Below, one piece after another: positions 34,701 to 46,544 of a stretch of 64,000 bases of DNA; position 1 is the stretch's first letter; every line of letters begins with the position of its first letter. The notes beneath the pieces were generated by a model that was given only the letters and a program-made list of their open reading frames with translations, was not told the origin of the DNA and did not search any database. A program made the position numbers and the translations under genes. This DNA is from Brassica napus (Eukaryota; Streptophyta; Magnoliopsida; Brassicales; Brassicaceae): assembly GCF_020379485.1 (NCBI RefSeq), contig NC_063449.1, positions 34,965,473 through 35,029,472 of the forward strand, written 5' to 3'.

Positions 34701-35870
34701 AAAGAAAGAGGTTTATGTTTCTCAACCGGAAGGCTTCGAAATCAAGGACAAGAGAGCAAAGTATACAAGCTAAACAAAGCTCTCTATGGGTTGCGTCAAG
34801 CTCCAAGAGCATGGAATGAAAAATTAAATAAAGTGCTTGGAGAATTGAAGTTTGTTAAGTGCGCCAAGGAACCGGCTCTGTATCGACGACAAGACAAAGA
34901 ACATCTCCTTCTCGTAGCAGTATACGTTGATGATCTTCTTGTAACAGGAACAAGCTTGGAGTTGATCATCGAGTTTAAGAGAGGGATGTCCGCACGTTTT
35001 GAGATGAGTGACTTAGGAAAGCTCACATATTACCTAGGTATTGAGGTCGATCAACACGCTGAAGGGATTACTTTGAAGCAAGAGAGATAAGCTAAGAAGA
35101 TATTGGAAGAGACGAGAATGCAAGACTGTAACATGGTTCATGTTCCTATGGATCCAAGTCTGAAACTCTCTAAAGCGTGTGATGAAGGACGAGTAGATGA
35201 AAAGGAGTACAGGAGAAACGTCGGGTGTCTCAGATACCTTCTACACACCAGACCCGACCTCTCTTATTCTTTTGGGGTAATGAGTAGGTACATGGCAGAG
35301 CCAAGGACTTCGCACGCAGCAGCAATGAAACAGATCCTCCGCTACTTGCAGGGAACTTGTTCTCATGGACTTACTTTCAGGACGGGAGATAACTCGAAGC
35401 TTAGTGGATACAGAGATGCAACCCACGATGTTGATGATGATGATGGAAGGAGTACAACTGGTCACGTTTTTTAATTTCTAGACTCACCAATCACATGGTG
35501 TGCTCAGAAGCAAGAAACGGTTGTTCTATCATCTTGTGAAGCAGAATTCATGGCAGCATCTGAGGCAGCAAAACAAGCTATTTGGCTTCAAGATCTTCTT
35601 TGTGAGATAGTTGGCAAATCGTGTGAGAGGGTGGTGATTTACATTAACAATAAGTCAGCTATAGTTCTTACTAAGAATCCGATGTTTCACGGTTGAAGCA
35701 AACATATTCATAGACGATACCACTTCATAAGAGAATGTGTAGATAACAACTTGATCGAGGTTCATCACATAGCAGGAAGCGAGCAACGAGCAGATATCTT
35801 AACGAAAGCACTCGCAAGGATTCGGTACAAAGAGATGAGGAGTTTAATTGGCGTTGAAGACTTGACAAGA
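31735..35870 (+). pseudogene. Copia-2 gag-pol polyprotein with many nonsense changes
   Basis: Homology runs from gag (NYTVW near 31845) through the CCHC knuckle CFRCDKNGHYAST-C near 32545, protease LDNGAS near 32735, integrase (WHARLGH near 33127, DRGGEF near 33514), RT (YVDDLLV near 34925) and RNase H (SSCEAEF near 35530). The frame is broken by stops near 32071, 32485, 33604, 34015, 35088, 35472 and 35693 and by a frameshift near 34755. At least three stops fit C-to-T change of CAA or CGA codons (33604 within the conserved PQQNGVVER motif, 32485 and 35693). No functional product is expected. Confidence 0.9.
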
Positions 35871-35896
35871 AATGGTTTCAAGCTTAAGGGGGAGAA

Positions 35897-36192
35897 TGTT
35901 GGAGTAAGCTTGAATTAGCTTGAATTAGCTTGGAGAACAAGCTATCCTAATCCCACCGAGATATGGTTTACTAAGAAGATTAGGAGTTATCTATAATAGG
36001 TTTTACTAATAAGATTAGAAGATATTTATTCTTATATAAAGGAGTTGCAGAGTTGTTGCAACCCTTGGGAGTTTTAAGATTGTTAGAGTGAGAACTTAAT
36101 TAAGGTTTTGAGAGGATTATCCTTAAGATTAATAAGAGAGCAAATTCTTATTATTGTGATCTTGCAAATACAATCGAGAAACTCAAACTATA
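35897..36192 (+). repeat. 3' LTR of Copia-2
   Basis: This 296-bp copy matches the 5' LTR apart from small insertions and scattered substitutions. Its right boundary is set by the ATGAC target duplication and by the empty site near 46955. Confidence 0.93.
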
Positions 36193-36195
36193 ATG

Positions 36196-36712
36196 ACATC
36201 GTGATTCGTGACAATCTATCTATATATAATAGCAAACCAAAATTTTTTACTCTCACATCATCTTTTTTTCATAGGAAAAAAAAAGTTTCAATCCTACGGT
36301 TAAGTCTGTTGGTCTTTTACGATTTAGCGGATATATAGTCCTGTTGCTCAAGTCATCTAAAAAACTGTCTTGTTTGGCAATTTTCCCGAATCATCGCCTT
36401 CTCAAGCAACACAACTCTTAATCGCACCTCTATCAATCTATGTTTAAAACATAACATCTTGATTCGTGACAATCTATCTATATATAATAGCAAACCAAAA
36501 TTTTTTTACTCTGACATCATCTTTTTTCCCTTTTTTCTTAGGAAAAAACAAGTTTCAATCCTATGATTAAGTCTGTTGGTCTTTTACGATCTAGCGGATA
36601 TAAAGTCCTCTTGCTCAAGTCATCTAAAAAGCTGTCTTGTTTGGCAATTTTCCCGAATCATCGCCTTCTCAAGCAACACAACCCTTAATCGCGCCTCTAT
36701 CAATCTATGTAT
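36196..36712 (+). repeat. Two tandem copies of a ~258-bp unit with Helitron-like starts
   Basis: The unit begins acatc(g/t)tgattcgtgacaatc and passes through tctatctatatataatagc, a ggtcttttacgat block and ttggcaattttcccgaatca. It ends ctatcaatctatg and is present at about 36196-36443 and 36454-36710. The tctatctatatataatagc string resembles 5' ends of Arabidopsis-type Helitrons (TC start, AT-rich). The copies are highly similar, so the duplication is recent. Confidence 0.75.
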
Positions 36713-38230
36713 ATCCAGTTTCATGTTTATTACACCTCATTCTTCTATCCTTTTTCGCATATCTTGTCTATGTTAACCTTTCCACTCGCTGAATTCCAGA
36801 ATCGATTTGAACGTAATCGCATTTGTAAACCATTTATGTGTCTCGCTCTATCCCCAATTTGAGAAGGTTTGTTTTTCGTATCTGTTCACCGTATGTCTGT
36901 TTGATTTATGCCTCTTTTAGTTTTGTAATCTTCCTCCTTTTTTCATATACGTATTTGTTGTCTCTGCAATTTTCCTTTTCTCCGATTTCACCACTTGCAG
37001 GGAAAGAAATCAATTTCGTGACTGTTTTTATATTTCAAAAGAGTTTGCTCACTTTTTCAATTTTTTGGGTTTGGTTGGGAGGAGATGGACTGAACTGTGT
37101 CTTATTTTTGGGCGACGAATAATCTTTCTTAGCACTTCTTTCGTTTCTATTCCAAGATTTTGTACTCCAAATAATTACTACATTTTTAATTGGTATGTTA
37201 TGTTTCTTTCAAAAGAACTGATCCGAGAGTCGTGAAAAACATCAGTGTAATTTTTGTTCTCTTGATTAAACGTCAGTCGTGAATCACAGATAGAGAACTG
37301 ATGTTCCTTCTCTGTTTACAAATCATTATGTATACTAGATCATCTTTCCACCTAACTATATCATCTTTCCATCTTTATTTGCTTTTCTGCATTCTCTATT
37401 TGTGATTCCTTTGGAGGATATATTAAACTCCGTGACTTTTCTGTAGTACGTGTGTCTTTTGTCTTTTTTAGTAGTTAGATATGCTTGATCTAAATTGGGT
37501 CTTGCGATCTTGTTCTTGTGGTTGTTAAATTTTCTCTTCTATTTTCTGAGATTTAGTCTGATTACTTGTTTTCTCTTATTGGAGTTTTCAAAATAGATGA
37601 AAAATAGAGAGTGAAATTTACTGTCCTTAAACGAAGGTTTGGTAATTTTCCATTGTTTCATGTAAAATTCATGTCGTGGATCTGTCACGGAAAAAAACTA
37701 CGAGGGCAAAACATTCTAAAACATCTACCCACGTTTCTTCGGATCGTTGTAATGCAGACCATTCTCCGAGCAACCCGCTTCAGATATCATGCTCAAGAAT
37801 TATCCAAAGAAGCTCACTAAAAGGGACAACACCAGCAAGTATCCAGCTACTGTTATTCCTTTGAGAGAACTAATCATGAGGCGTAACATGGACAATCATG
37901 CATACGATGCTTTTGGTCATAAGACATCAACCATTCGTGATCTCTACACGCTGAGCTGTAATAAATGACAAGGAACTGTTTGATGGGATTATTCAAAGAT
38001 GGCATTACACCCAGGAGAGAAGGGGCTGTGCCGACTAAAATCGTGGGGGGTGTTGAAGTGTGACATTCACTCGGTGTTACGCATAGAGACTTAAAAGCCG
38101 GGATTTGTTGTTGGTTAATAAAGATTTATCTCAAAATGCTATTGACTTTGGTCTATCTTTTTCAAACCGGTGGTTTATAAAATATGTGAACAATTGGGTT
38201 CTGCACCTGTTTTTGTTTTATTATTTTGTT
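36713..38230. other. Unassigned intergenic DNA, possibly Helitron interior
   Basis: There is no convincing gene. T-rich sequence at 36800-37600 and a less AT-rich stretch at 37650-38100 follow the duplicated unit. I could not find the hairpin plus CTRR end that would prove a Helitron. Short frames near 37611-37864 are not recognised. Confidence 0.4.
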
Positions 38231-38282
38231 ATAGAAAACTTTTTTTTTCTGAACGACTACTTCATTAATAAGAAGAAAAACA

Positions 38283-41200
38283 TTACACAGAGAGCAGAGT
38301 AATATCAGAAGCAAGCAGAACCCCCTTAGCAAGGACATCAGCAGCTATGTTGTCTGAGCGAGGAATAAAAACAAAGGAGATCACATGGAACTCTAGAGAC
38401 AATTTGAGAATATCATGAAATATTCCAAACATTTCTTTAAGAAGTTTCCTGTCGTTGATAGCTCTGACTAGAGTCTGAGCGTCCGATTTCACTGTCAAGG
38501 TGGAGATGCCCATTTGGCGCGCATGAAGCAAAGCTTCGCGAATGGCCAGGCTCTCAGCCATGAGGGGGGAAGGAACAAAAGTTTCCGATCTACTTTCCGA
38601 CGTAATGGTATCGCCTGCATGGTCTGTGAAGATCCAGCCAAGGCCTGCTCTATTTGATTCTTCTTTCCACGCCGCATCCGTGCAAACGGTAGTTCCACCC
38701 GAGTTGTTCCGAGAAGTGGTCTCGATAGGGTGGACTACATTCAGTGGAGGAGTAGTTGTAGTCTGCGATTGTCCCTGACATTGAGCTTCTTGCCATTCCC
38801 GCGCTAGTTTTATTGCTCGTGTCAGTGTTTCCTCCGGAGTGACTGCTCTGTTTTCAAAGATTAGCTGATTTCTTGAAGTCCAGAGGGTCCAACAAATCCA
38901 AGGAAACAGAGGGCCAGACGCCAATCCTGACGGTGGGAGATTAGTGATCTTCTTTGAGTTTTTGAGGGCCGTTTCAAAGTCTGGTGTAGAGGTGATGAGT
39001 TCCGGATGTAGCAGTGGTGCCATCGCCCAAACTCTTGTTGCAAACCGACAATGTAGGAACAGATGTGATGCTGTCTCTCGCAGTCCACAGTGAATACACT
39101 TAGAGGTGGTTAGAATACTTCTCTTTTCTAAGTTCTCTCCCAGTGGCAACGCTCCCTTAACAATTTTCCATAGGAAAACTCTTAGTTTTGGTGAAAATAA
39201 TCCCCTCCAGATATCGGCGTTCCAATTGCAAGGTTGTGGTGGTGCAGGCCGCAAGTGGGTTGTCTCCTTCATTGATAGGCCGGTGTAGTAACCGGTTTTC
39301 GTGCTGTATGCCCCATCTTTTGTTGGAAGCCATACCAGAGCATCAGGCTTGCCTAATTTGCTTGGTTTTATGCTGAGGATCTCCTTGACAGCATGAGGCA
39401 AGGTGCGCTCTATTAACGCTTTGTTCCACTCTCCCGACTCCCTACTAATAAGATCTGAGACCCGCCAATGCTTAGTCTCATCCGTTGGCGGTCCCATTGG
39501 ACGGGTTGGTGTTTCTGAAGAGAGCCACGGTTCCTCCCATAACGAAGTGTCTCTGCCATCCCCGATCGCTTTCCCAGTATTTGCTAGGAGGAGGTCTCTA
39601 CCGCAGAGGATGCTTCGCCAACCGTGTGATATTGAGGATGAAGCTGAGACACTGAAGAATGGTTGATGATTGCAGTATTTCCCAAGTAAGACCCTTGAGA
39701 GCAGGCACTCAGGGTTTGTGGCAATTCTCCAGCTTTGTTTTGCTAGTAAAGCCACATTAAACATCTCTATATCGCGGAGGCCTAGTCCCCCTACTCCCTT
39801 TGATTTAGCCAGCTCCGAGAAAGCAACCCAACACATTTTCCGCTCATCGGGATTAGCATACCACCAGAATCTTGTTAGCGCTGATTGGATTCGCTTGATG
39901 AGACTGAGTGGGAGTTTGAAACAGGTCATGGCATATGTTGGTTTGACTGATAACACCGACTTGAGCATGACTAGTTTTCCAGCACTAGATAACTTATTGG
40001 AGCTCCAACTCGCGGCTCTTTGTCGAATGCTGTCCACAATTGAAGTAAAGAGGTCTTTCTTTCGCCTACCGAAGTGTTCAGGCAGGCCTAAATACTTGCC
40101 CACGCCTCCTTCCTTTGTGATTCCCAAGCTAGCTTGTACTCTGATCTTCACCTCCATGGGAGTCTTCTTCGAGAATGTGATGGAAGATTTCAAGGGGCTT
40201 ATCGTTTGGCCTGATGCAGTCTCATATTTGATCAGGATGTCCTTTAGCACGTCCACACTTTGCTGCGATGTCTTAACGAAGAACATCGTATCGTCAGCGA
40301 ATAGAAGGTGATTGACGCGCGGACTGCCCCGAGCCACTCTGATCCCTGCGAGCGTGCCCCGGTTTTGAGCCACAGTACACAAGCCTGATAGCACCTGGCT
40401 GCACATGATGAAGATATAAGAAGATAACGGATCTCCTTGCCTAATCCCCCTCTTCGGAATTATATGGCCCTGCGCTTCTCCATTAAACAAGATCGAGTAA
40501 GAGACTGAAGTGATACAGCTCATTACTCTGTGACAGAAGCTGTCGTTGAAGCCGAATCTCCGCAAGACCGCTTCTATAAAATTCCACTCTAGGCGATCGT
40601 AAGCTTTGCTCATGTCCGTTTTCACCGCCATAGAGCAATGTTTGACCGCTCCTGATCGTTTCAGAAAGTGCAGCGTTTCGTGAGTAATCATGACGTTATC
40701 CGCTATAGCTCGTCCTGGAACAAAAGCCGACTGATTTTCTGAGATTATCAAGTCCAAGATGGGTTGTAGCCGTTTGGTGATAATCTTAGAAATGATTTTG
40801 TAGTAAACGCTGGTCAGGGCGATGGGCCGGTAGTCCGCCACAGTCCTAGGGGCAAGGATCTTTGGGATGAGCCGGATGTGAGTATGGTTGATGTTGCTGG
40901 GCAGGACTCTTGTGCTGAAGAACTGTTTGATCTCTCTTGATACTGCAGGTCCCACTGTGTTCCAGTTTGTCCGGATGAACCCTGCAGAAAACCCATCCGG
41001 GCCCGGGGCCTTATCCGGATGTATGGAGAAAGTCGCGGCTTTGATCTCTTCATCAGAAGGTACAGCGGATACTCCCTCGTTAAGCTCCTCGGTTATGGCT
41101 GGCGAGATTGCTTCCTCAACTATTCCGGTGTTGGTAGAGTTGTTAGTCTTGAACAGGTTCTCAAAATAATCTGAGATCAGTCTCAAGATTTCGTGTTCTT

Positions 41201-42340
41201 CAAAGACTGCAAGGCGTTGACTATCTTCCATAACTGAGAACTTATTTGTCGCCCATCTTTGTCTGGTTGTTGCATGAAAGAACCCTGAGTTCCTATCCCC
41301 TAATGCAAGCCATAAGGTCCGGCTCCTTTGCCTCCAATACTCTTCCTCTTCGCTGTAGGCCTTTCGTAGTCGGGCATTGATCTCAGAGATGAGGATATCA
41401 TTAGGGACCGAACTGGTCATTGCTTCCTCAAGTCAAGCTTTTTCCATGTTGATTTGTAGCTGGCTGTTAACATGATGAATTCAATTCCACTTGGAGATGG
41501 CTCTCCTGCACGCTGCGATCTTGCTTTCGACTGATTCACCATGCTCGAGCCATGCTTTAGCGATGATCTTCTTTACCTCCTTGTTTTTGCATAGTTTCTG
41601 GTCGTATCGAAACAGACCTTTCTTCTTCCTCGTATCCGGCTCTAAGAAGGTGATGACTGGTCTGCGATCCGAGCCTCCAAAGTTGAGATAAGAGCACCTT
41701 CCAGAGGGGAATATCTCTGCCCAGAGGCTGTTTGACATTGCTCTATCCAGACGGCAATGAACGGTATGAGAATGGCGTACTCCCCGCCATGAGAGGAAAT
41801 TGCCAGAATGCCTGAGATCATAGAGATCACATTCAGACATCAAAGTTCTGAAGTCAATGAATGTGCCTTCTGCTCTAGTCGGCCCGCCGTCTTTTTCAGA
41901 GTTATCAATGATATCGTTAAAATCACCGGTAAGAAGCCAAGGGCCGGTCCTGGACAGAGAGATTTCGGTTAGGCGTTCCAGCACTTCTCTCCGTCGTGCC
42001 TGTTCCGGTGCTCCATATGTAAAAGTTGCAAAAAACATCTTGTTCTTGTATTCGATCTCGGTATCAATGTAGTTATCGCATAACTGAAGAACTCTAAGTT
42101 TAATAGAAGCATTCCATAACAGAGTTAGACCTCCTCCTCCTGGACTATGGGGAGGAACATGAACTTGTGATGTAAAATTTAGTACAGTCAGTTTATTGGT
42201 CACAACATCTGGGGGATTTTTTTGTCTCCATAAGAAATAGAATGTCGGGATCAAAATCTTTCTTCATCTCCCGCAATCTCTGGACTGTTGTGGGATTCCC
42301 CAACCCACAACAGTTCCAGCTCAGAACTTTTAATGAAGAG
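38283..42340 (-). pseudogene. LINE-1 ORF2: endonuclease, reverse transcriptase, RNase H
   Basis: ORF2 nicks target DNA and primes reverse transcription of the element. Reading leftwards: an APE-type endonuclease begins with SWNCCGLG near 42320 and has LMETK near 42240 and GDFND near 41920. RT has FADDTMFF near 40290, then a zf-RVT zinc-binding region (CIHCG, HLFLHC) near 39060. A C-terminal RNase H domain runs from VCTDAAW near 38690 to 38300. Lesions: one extra A in an A-run near 42220 shifts frame, stops occur near 41481 and 41440, and the endonuclease SDH motif reads SDR (near 41665), removing the catalytic His. From 41420 to 38283 the frame is open for 1045 codons. Confidence 0.9.
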
Positions 42341-42407
42341 AGCTGGGCGGGTTGTGAAAATCCGCCGTTTTCGGTAACGGGGATGGTCCGCTACCTTTTC
42401 CCTTCTT

Positions 42408-44300
42408 TCATGTCTTTGACGCTTCTCTAGATGTTCCCGCTATGCTTGCTTCTGGTATATTTGAAGAAGATGGTTTTGGAATTGGTGGCTTCCTCCTCTG
42501 CGTGGTTCGTTTGCTCTCCTTTGCTCCTTCATTATTGTTCTGAGAAGCATAGGACTTGCGCACTCTTGGTGAGTTTTGAATTACTAACTTCCGTTTCTTG
42601 GACCCTGCTCTTTTTAATGCCTGTTGATTGATGTTTGTGGATCTTTTCCCTGGAGGTCTACCCCTTTTTCGCGGTTGTGTCAACTGAGAACGTTCTTCTA
42701 TAGCCTGGCCCGAAGTTGGGGCAGCTATCTGCTCTGTTGCTTGTGCAGGAGATTCCTTGTTTTGTTCCAGAGCCGCATAGAAAGCATGGTTGCTTGCGTT
42801 CTGATTTCCAGTGTTAATAGCTTCAGCCAGAAGTGTAGCCGCTGTTTTGGCCATCAGCTCTTGAGTTTCGCATTCTAGTACCCTTTGTCTTCTCGCAGCG
42901 CTCTCCACGGGGTCTGAGACATTGACATATTAAAATGTCACCTCCTAAAGCTCAGTCATGATGTCGTCATGTAGTTGTTGAACTGTTTGGGTCTCAATCT
43001 CAGGTTGTTGCACTGGAGTAGTAAATGGAGTATTGATGTGATCTCCGTCATCTTCATTATCCTTTTCTTTCCATACCAATTGAGCGCCGTTGGAGTTGTT
43101 TCCAAAAGATAGGGAGCGTCTCCTTGAACCATCTCTGAGTTGGGTGGTCTGTCTCTTGTACTCATTGTTGGTGTTTTTGAGTGGAGGGGAAATCCTTCGA
43201 TCTCTTCTGTAGGAGTGAGAATCGCTGGGAGAGTTCCTGATTTCAATTTGTTTGTTTTCCTTTAAAGCGTGTTTTGGGGGGCCAGCTGGCGGTTTCCTCA
43301 CGTAACTCATAGATGTTGATTTAGCTGACGGTCTTGTTCCAAACGGGCGTCCGTATCTATCTAAGCGCTCGCTGTAGTTCCTCTGATTCTGCAGGTCTCT
43401 GTGTCTGTTGAGATCCATTGGGTGGTTGACTTGTGTAGTGGGAGGAGCACTTGGGAGTGGTGGTGGACCAGGAAGAGTAGCCCGACCCTCCCTCTGGCGT
43501 TTGTCAGCACAAACTGGGACTTGGTGCGAAGACTCTTGATCACTTTGATTTTGGCACTGATATTCATCATGTAGGAGGCTGTTGCAGAGTTGGCAATGGT
43601 TTGCAAGCTTTTCATATTCCAACGAAACTATAGTTTCATCTCCAGAATCAAACTCGACAATGGTTTCCTTAATCAGTGGCTTCAAGCCATCTATTGTAAC
43701 CCTGATCCTTGCTGCCAATGGGGTTACTTCGAAGCTATCAAGAGAACCTAGTTCCTTCCCAATTTTGTGAAGCATTTCTTTATTCCAGTAGTGAAGGGGT
43801 AGCCCCTTTAACTCTATCCAGAAAGGTATTTGAGACAGATAGTTTGGAGCAATAATTGGTTCCCATTGTTGTATAATCACCATCCATCTTGCGTAGTGGT
43901 ACGGCCTGTGCGCCAGAACATAGTCGAGATCCTCCTTGCTCTCGGATCTCACTTGGAAGCAACTCTGACCTAAGTCAGAGCAGGAAACGGCTCCTTTTGC
44001 ACTCCATCTCCGAGACAAGAACGAGATTAGGTGCCAGATCTTTTGTTCACTGGGGTTGGTGAGTCGTCCAATGAGAGTGAGTTCGTTATCTCGAACAGCG
44101 TCGGTTGTATCTATGGTCGGAGCTCTGATGCGAAGCGGTGGAGCCTTCTTTGACTGGTTGTTGATAGCTTTCCCTTTCTCTGCGTAAGTGAATCGTCGAG
44201 CCTGGTGTAGATAGTAGTAGAAATCTTCGGCGGTGGAGGGAACAAAGATGCGAAGAGGCAGTAGCGTTATGGTCTGATTCTCCTGAAGTAGTTGCAGAAA
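42408..44300 (-). pseudogene. LINE-1 ORF1: RNA-binding Gag-like protein
   Basis: The frame carries a DUF4283-type region (DNELTLIGRL near 44100, IPFWIELKGLPLHYW near 43820) and a CCHC-like knuckle (CQLCNSLLHDEYQC near 43580). After that come a Pro/Arg-rich tail and, past two in-frame stops (near 42945 and 42928), an AT-hook-like KRGRPPGKR near 42650. The frame continues upstream of 44018 without a clear ATG as far as about 44300. ORF1 proteins coat element RNA. The two adjacent stops in an otherwise continuous frame suggest decay of one long ORF1, though two short ORFs cannot be excluded. Confidence 0.75.
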
Positions 44301-44680
44301 CCCTATTTTCCGGTGAGTATGTAAGCTTCCTTAGGATAAGGCGATGTCGCTTATTTCCTTGTAGACGCCATATAATGTCGGAGGTGAGATAAGTGAGGTC
44401 GTGCAGTTTGGATCCGTCGTCGGTGAGGAGTACTCCGGTGGCACGTCGGGCCCTCCGACTGAGTGTCGGGGGCTGAACCCGGGAAAAAACCCTCTAGCGG
44501 TTTTCAATTTGAAAAAATTGCCCGAAACGGCAAAAAACCGGGTTGGTGGAGTGTGTCAGGCTTGGTCAGAAGAAACAGAGTTGAGCTAAAACGGGTAAAC
44601 CCGGTTAAGAAGAAACCGTGGGAGGGTCAAAACGTGGATTAGCTTAAATGTCTAGGGAAACGTGTCTGGGATAGAAAACT

Positions 44681-45224
44681 AAATACTAAAATTATGTATG
44701 AATGGTGAGGGCATCGCTGTTAGAGCATTAGCATGCGTACTATGATCTTTATTATATTAACAATTATTAGAACATTTAGAATAGCATTTAAAAGTTGCAA
44801 ATGCGCTTTTTATCCAATGCTTTCATATGAAAACTTTTGGTATATCATTACCATGTAGAATATATTAAAATTTTAAAATAATTTAATTATAATAATTTGT
44901 TTTTTTTTAATAATATCACAAAATTATATTAGGATCCAAAAATCAAAATATGTTTTATTTAAAAAAAAAAAAAAAAATAATTAGTCTATTTTTAATTTTT
45001 AAAAAGTATAAAGTTTGACAATTAAACTACAAATTAAATATATATAATTAAATATAATTTATTATTTTGAATAAAATTATAAAATTAATATATATTATAA
45101 TTAAAAATGTATCTATACTATTTTGAAATAAAGAAATTATATATCTTATACTAATTTTTATAATAGTTTTTTGTATAAATCATGTACGTACTGCTCTATA
45201 AATCATGTACTGCTCAAGTAAGAT
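44681..45224. other. AT-rich spacer before TNL4
   Basis: The stretch is extremely AT-rich with homopolymer runs. No gene is seen. TNL homology starts abruptly at about 45225, so the 5' breakpoint of the duplicated segment lies at the right end of this stretch. Confidence 0.5.
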
Positions 45225-46544
45225 GGATTTTATTTTCCCCCAAATCTTAGGCTACTACACAGGGATGCATATATCCATTGAAAACCTTACCATCCAAGTT
45301 CAGACTCCATCACCTTGTTGAAATCGATCTCCGATACAGCAAACTCGAGAGCCTTTGGGATGACACATTGGTATGCTATCTTTAGATAATATGTTTTGAT
45401 TACCAAAGATAAATCTCTACATATTTTTTTATCTTCATTTTGTTTCAGATCTTTCGTAATCTACATAGGCTAGATGTGACGGGCTCCAAGAATCTGATAC
45501 AACTTCCAAATCTGTCAACAGCCAAGAACTTTGAGGAGTTGATAGTAGAAGGGTGCAAGAGTCTACAGAAAATTCCGGAGTCCCTAAAGAGGTTATTTAA
45601 GCTCAAAAAACTCAACGCAAGCCACTGCGATAGCCTTAAGAGTATCTTGTCCAATGTTGACTCCTTCAAGTCTGAGTATACCTGGCTAGTTTTATTAAGT
45701 TTTCCGTATGAGAAATCGAGCATGGTTTATCTGAAAGATTTATCCATCGACGGTCAAATACACGTAAAAGTATTGAGCCTTTATGGATTTGCGGAGCATA
45801 TCTCCTTTAGGTCCAAACAACCGATCCCTGATGAATTGTTGATGATGGAAGAGAGCACATCCCATCAGCTCATGTCAGATTCTAAGGGCTTACATTCACT
45901 CAACATCATGAATTTCAGGTACAGAGAGTCCAATGTTCCCTTCGCCTGTATAGATTTTGTAGGCTTTAAGAGTGTAAAAGAGCTAAAGCTAGTCAACTTG
46001 AACATTGAAGAAATCCCAGACGGCATTATTTCCTGTCGGAACCTAGAGAAATTGGACCTCAGTGGAAATAATTTTGTGTCCCTACCCTACACCATGGACC
46101 CTACACCATGGGACTACTGCGCAAGCTGAAGTATCTCAGCCTTCATAACTGCCGCAGAATCATATCACTACTAGATCTCTATGCACATGGCTGTGATTCC
46201 CTGGAGAAGGTTTCCCTTTCTCCAACTCACTCGATCAAACACATTGATCTTATCCATTGCCCCCGCCTGAATCAAGAAGAACACAACCATTTAATGGATC
46301 TGTTTATAGATGATGGACAGAGTCAAGAGGTAAGCTTACTGCCATCGACCTGTGTTTTTTTTTTCAGATCATTCTGTTTATATGTTATGAATGCAAACTC
46401 CTTTTTTTCATAGGGTTCACGGCGATGTGCTTGCATACCTGAAACTGGAGTGTCCAGTGACTCTGGTAATGAAACCAGTCTGATATCCAAGAAACTTAGC
46501 CGGACTAGAAATTTTTTCTGGTCCCTGAAATCAGTGTTTAGTTA
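45225..46544 (+). pseudogene. TNL4: 3' fragment of a TNL gene, copy of TNL3
   Basis: The fragment starts inside exon 3 (about 45225-45370, followed by a GT donor). It then has the LRR exon from 45449 and a final exon from about 46415. The TIR and NB-ARC are absent. The LRR exon contains a 14-bp tandem duplication (ccctacaccatgga, near 46084-46111) that shifts frame after NFVSLPYTM. It also lacks about 100 codons relative to TNL3 before the YAHGCDSLEK repeat. The last exon resembles TNL3 exon 5 (SRRCACIPETG, ending KSVFS). It is therefore a truncated relic whose main value is as an outgroup copy of the TNL3 3' region. Confidence 0.88.

Larger units (their letters stand above)
31435..36192 (+). 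mobile_element. Copia-2 LTR retrotransposon, degenerate
   Basis: The 5' LTR is 31435-31716 and the 3' LTR is 35897-36192, starting TGTTGGAGTAAG and ending AACTATA. The primer site tttggtatcagagc follows at 31717-31730, and a purine tract (cttaagggggagaa) precedes the 3' LTR. Target duplications are ATAAC (31430-31434) and ATGAC (36193-36197), one mismatch. The uninserted paralog at 46955-46959 reads ATAAC followed directly by atcgtga, confirming both ends. Internal domains are in Copia order. It belongs to a different family from Copia-1 and Copia-3. Confidence 0.95.
38241..44670 (-). mobile_element. LINE-1: full-length L1-type retrotransposon, dead
   Basis: The element is bounded by an exact 10-bp target duplication, ATAGAAAACT, at 38231-38240 and 44671-44680. 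On the minus strand it ends in an oligo-A tail (complement at 38241-38248). It starts at 44670 with a GC-rich leader, followed by ORF1, then ORF2 with endonuclease, RT and RNase H. The 6.43-kb length fits a complete plant L1. It separates TNL3/Copia-2 from the TNL4 pseudogene. Confidence 0.93.

Noticed and set aside
39670..40311. 213-codon open frame on the plus strand
   Set aside because: It lies antisense to the LINE-1 RT frame and shows no recognisable domain.
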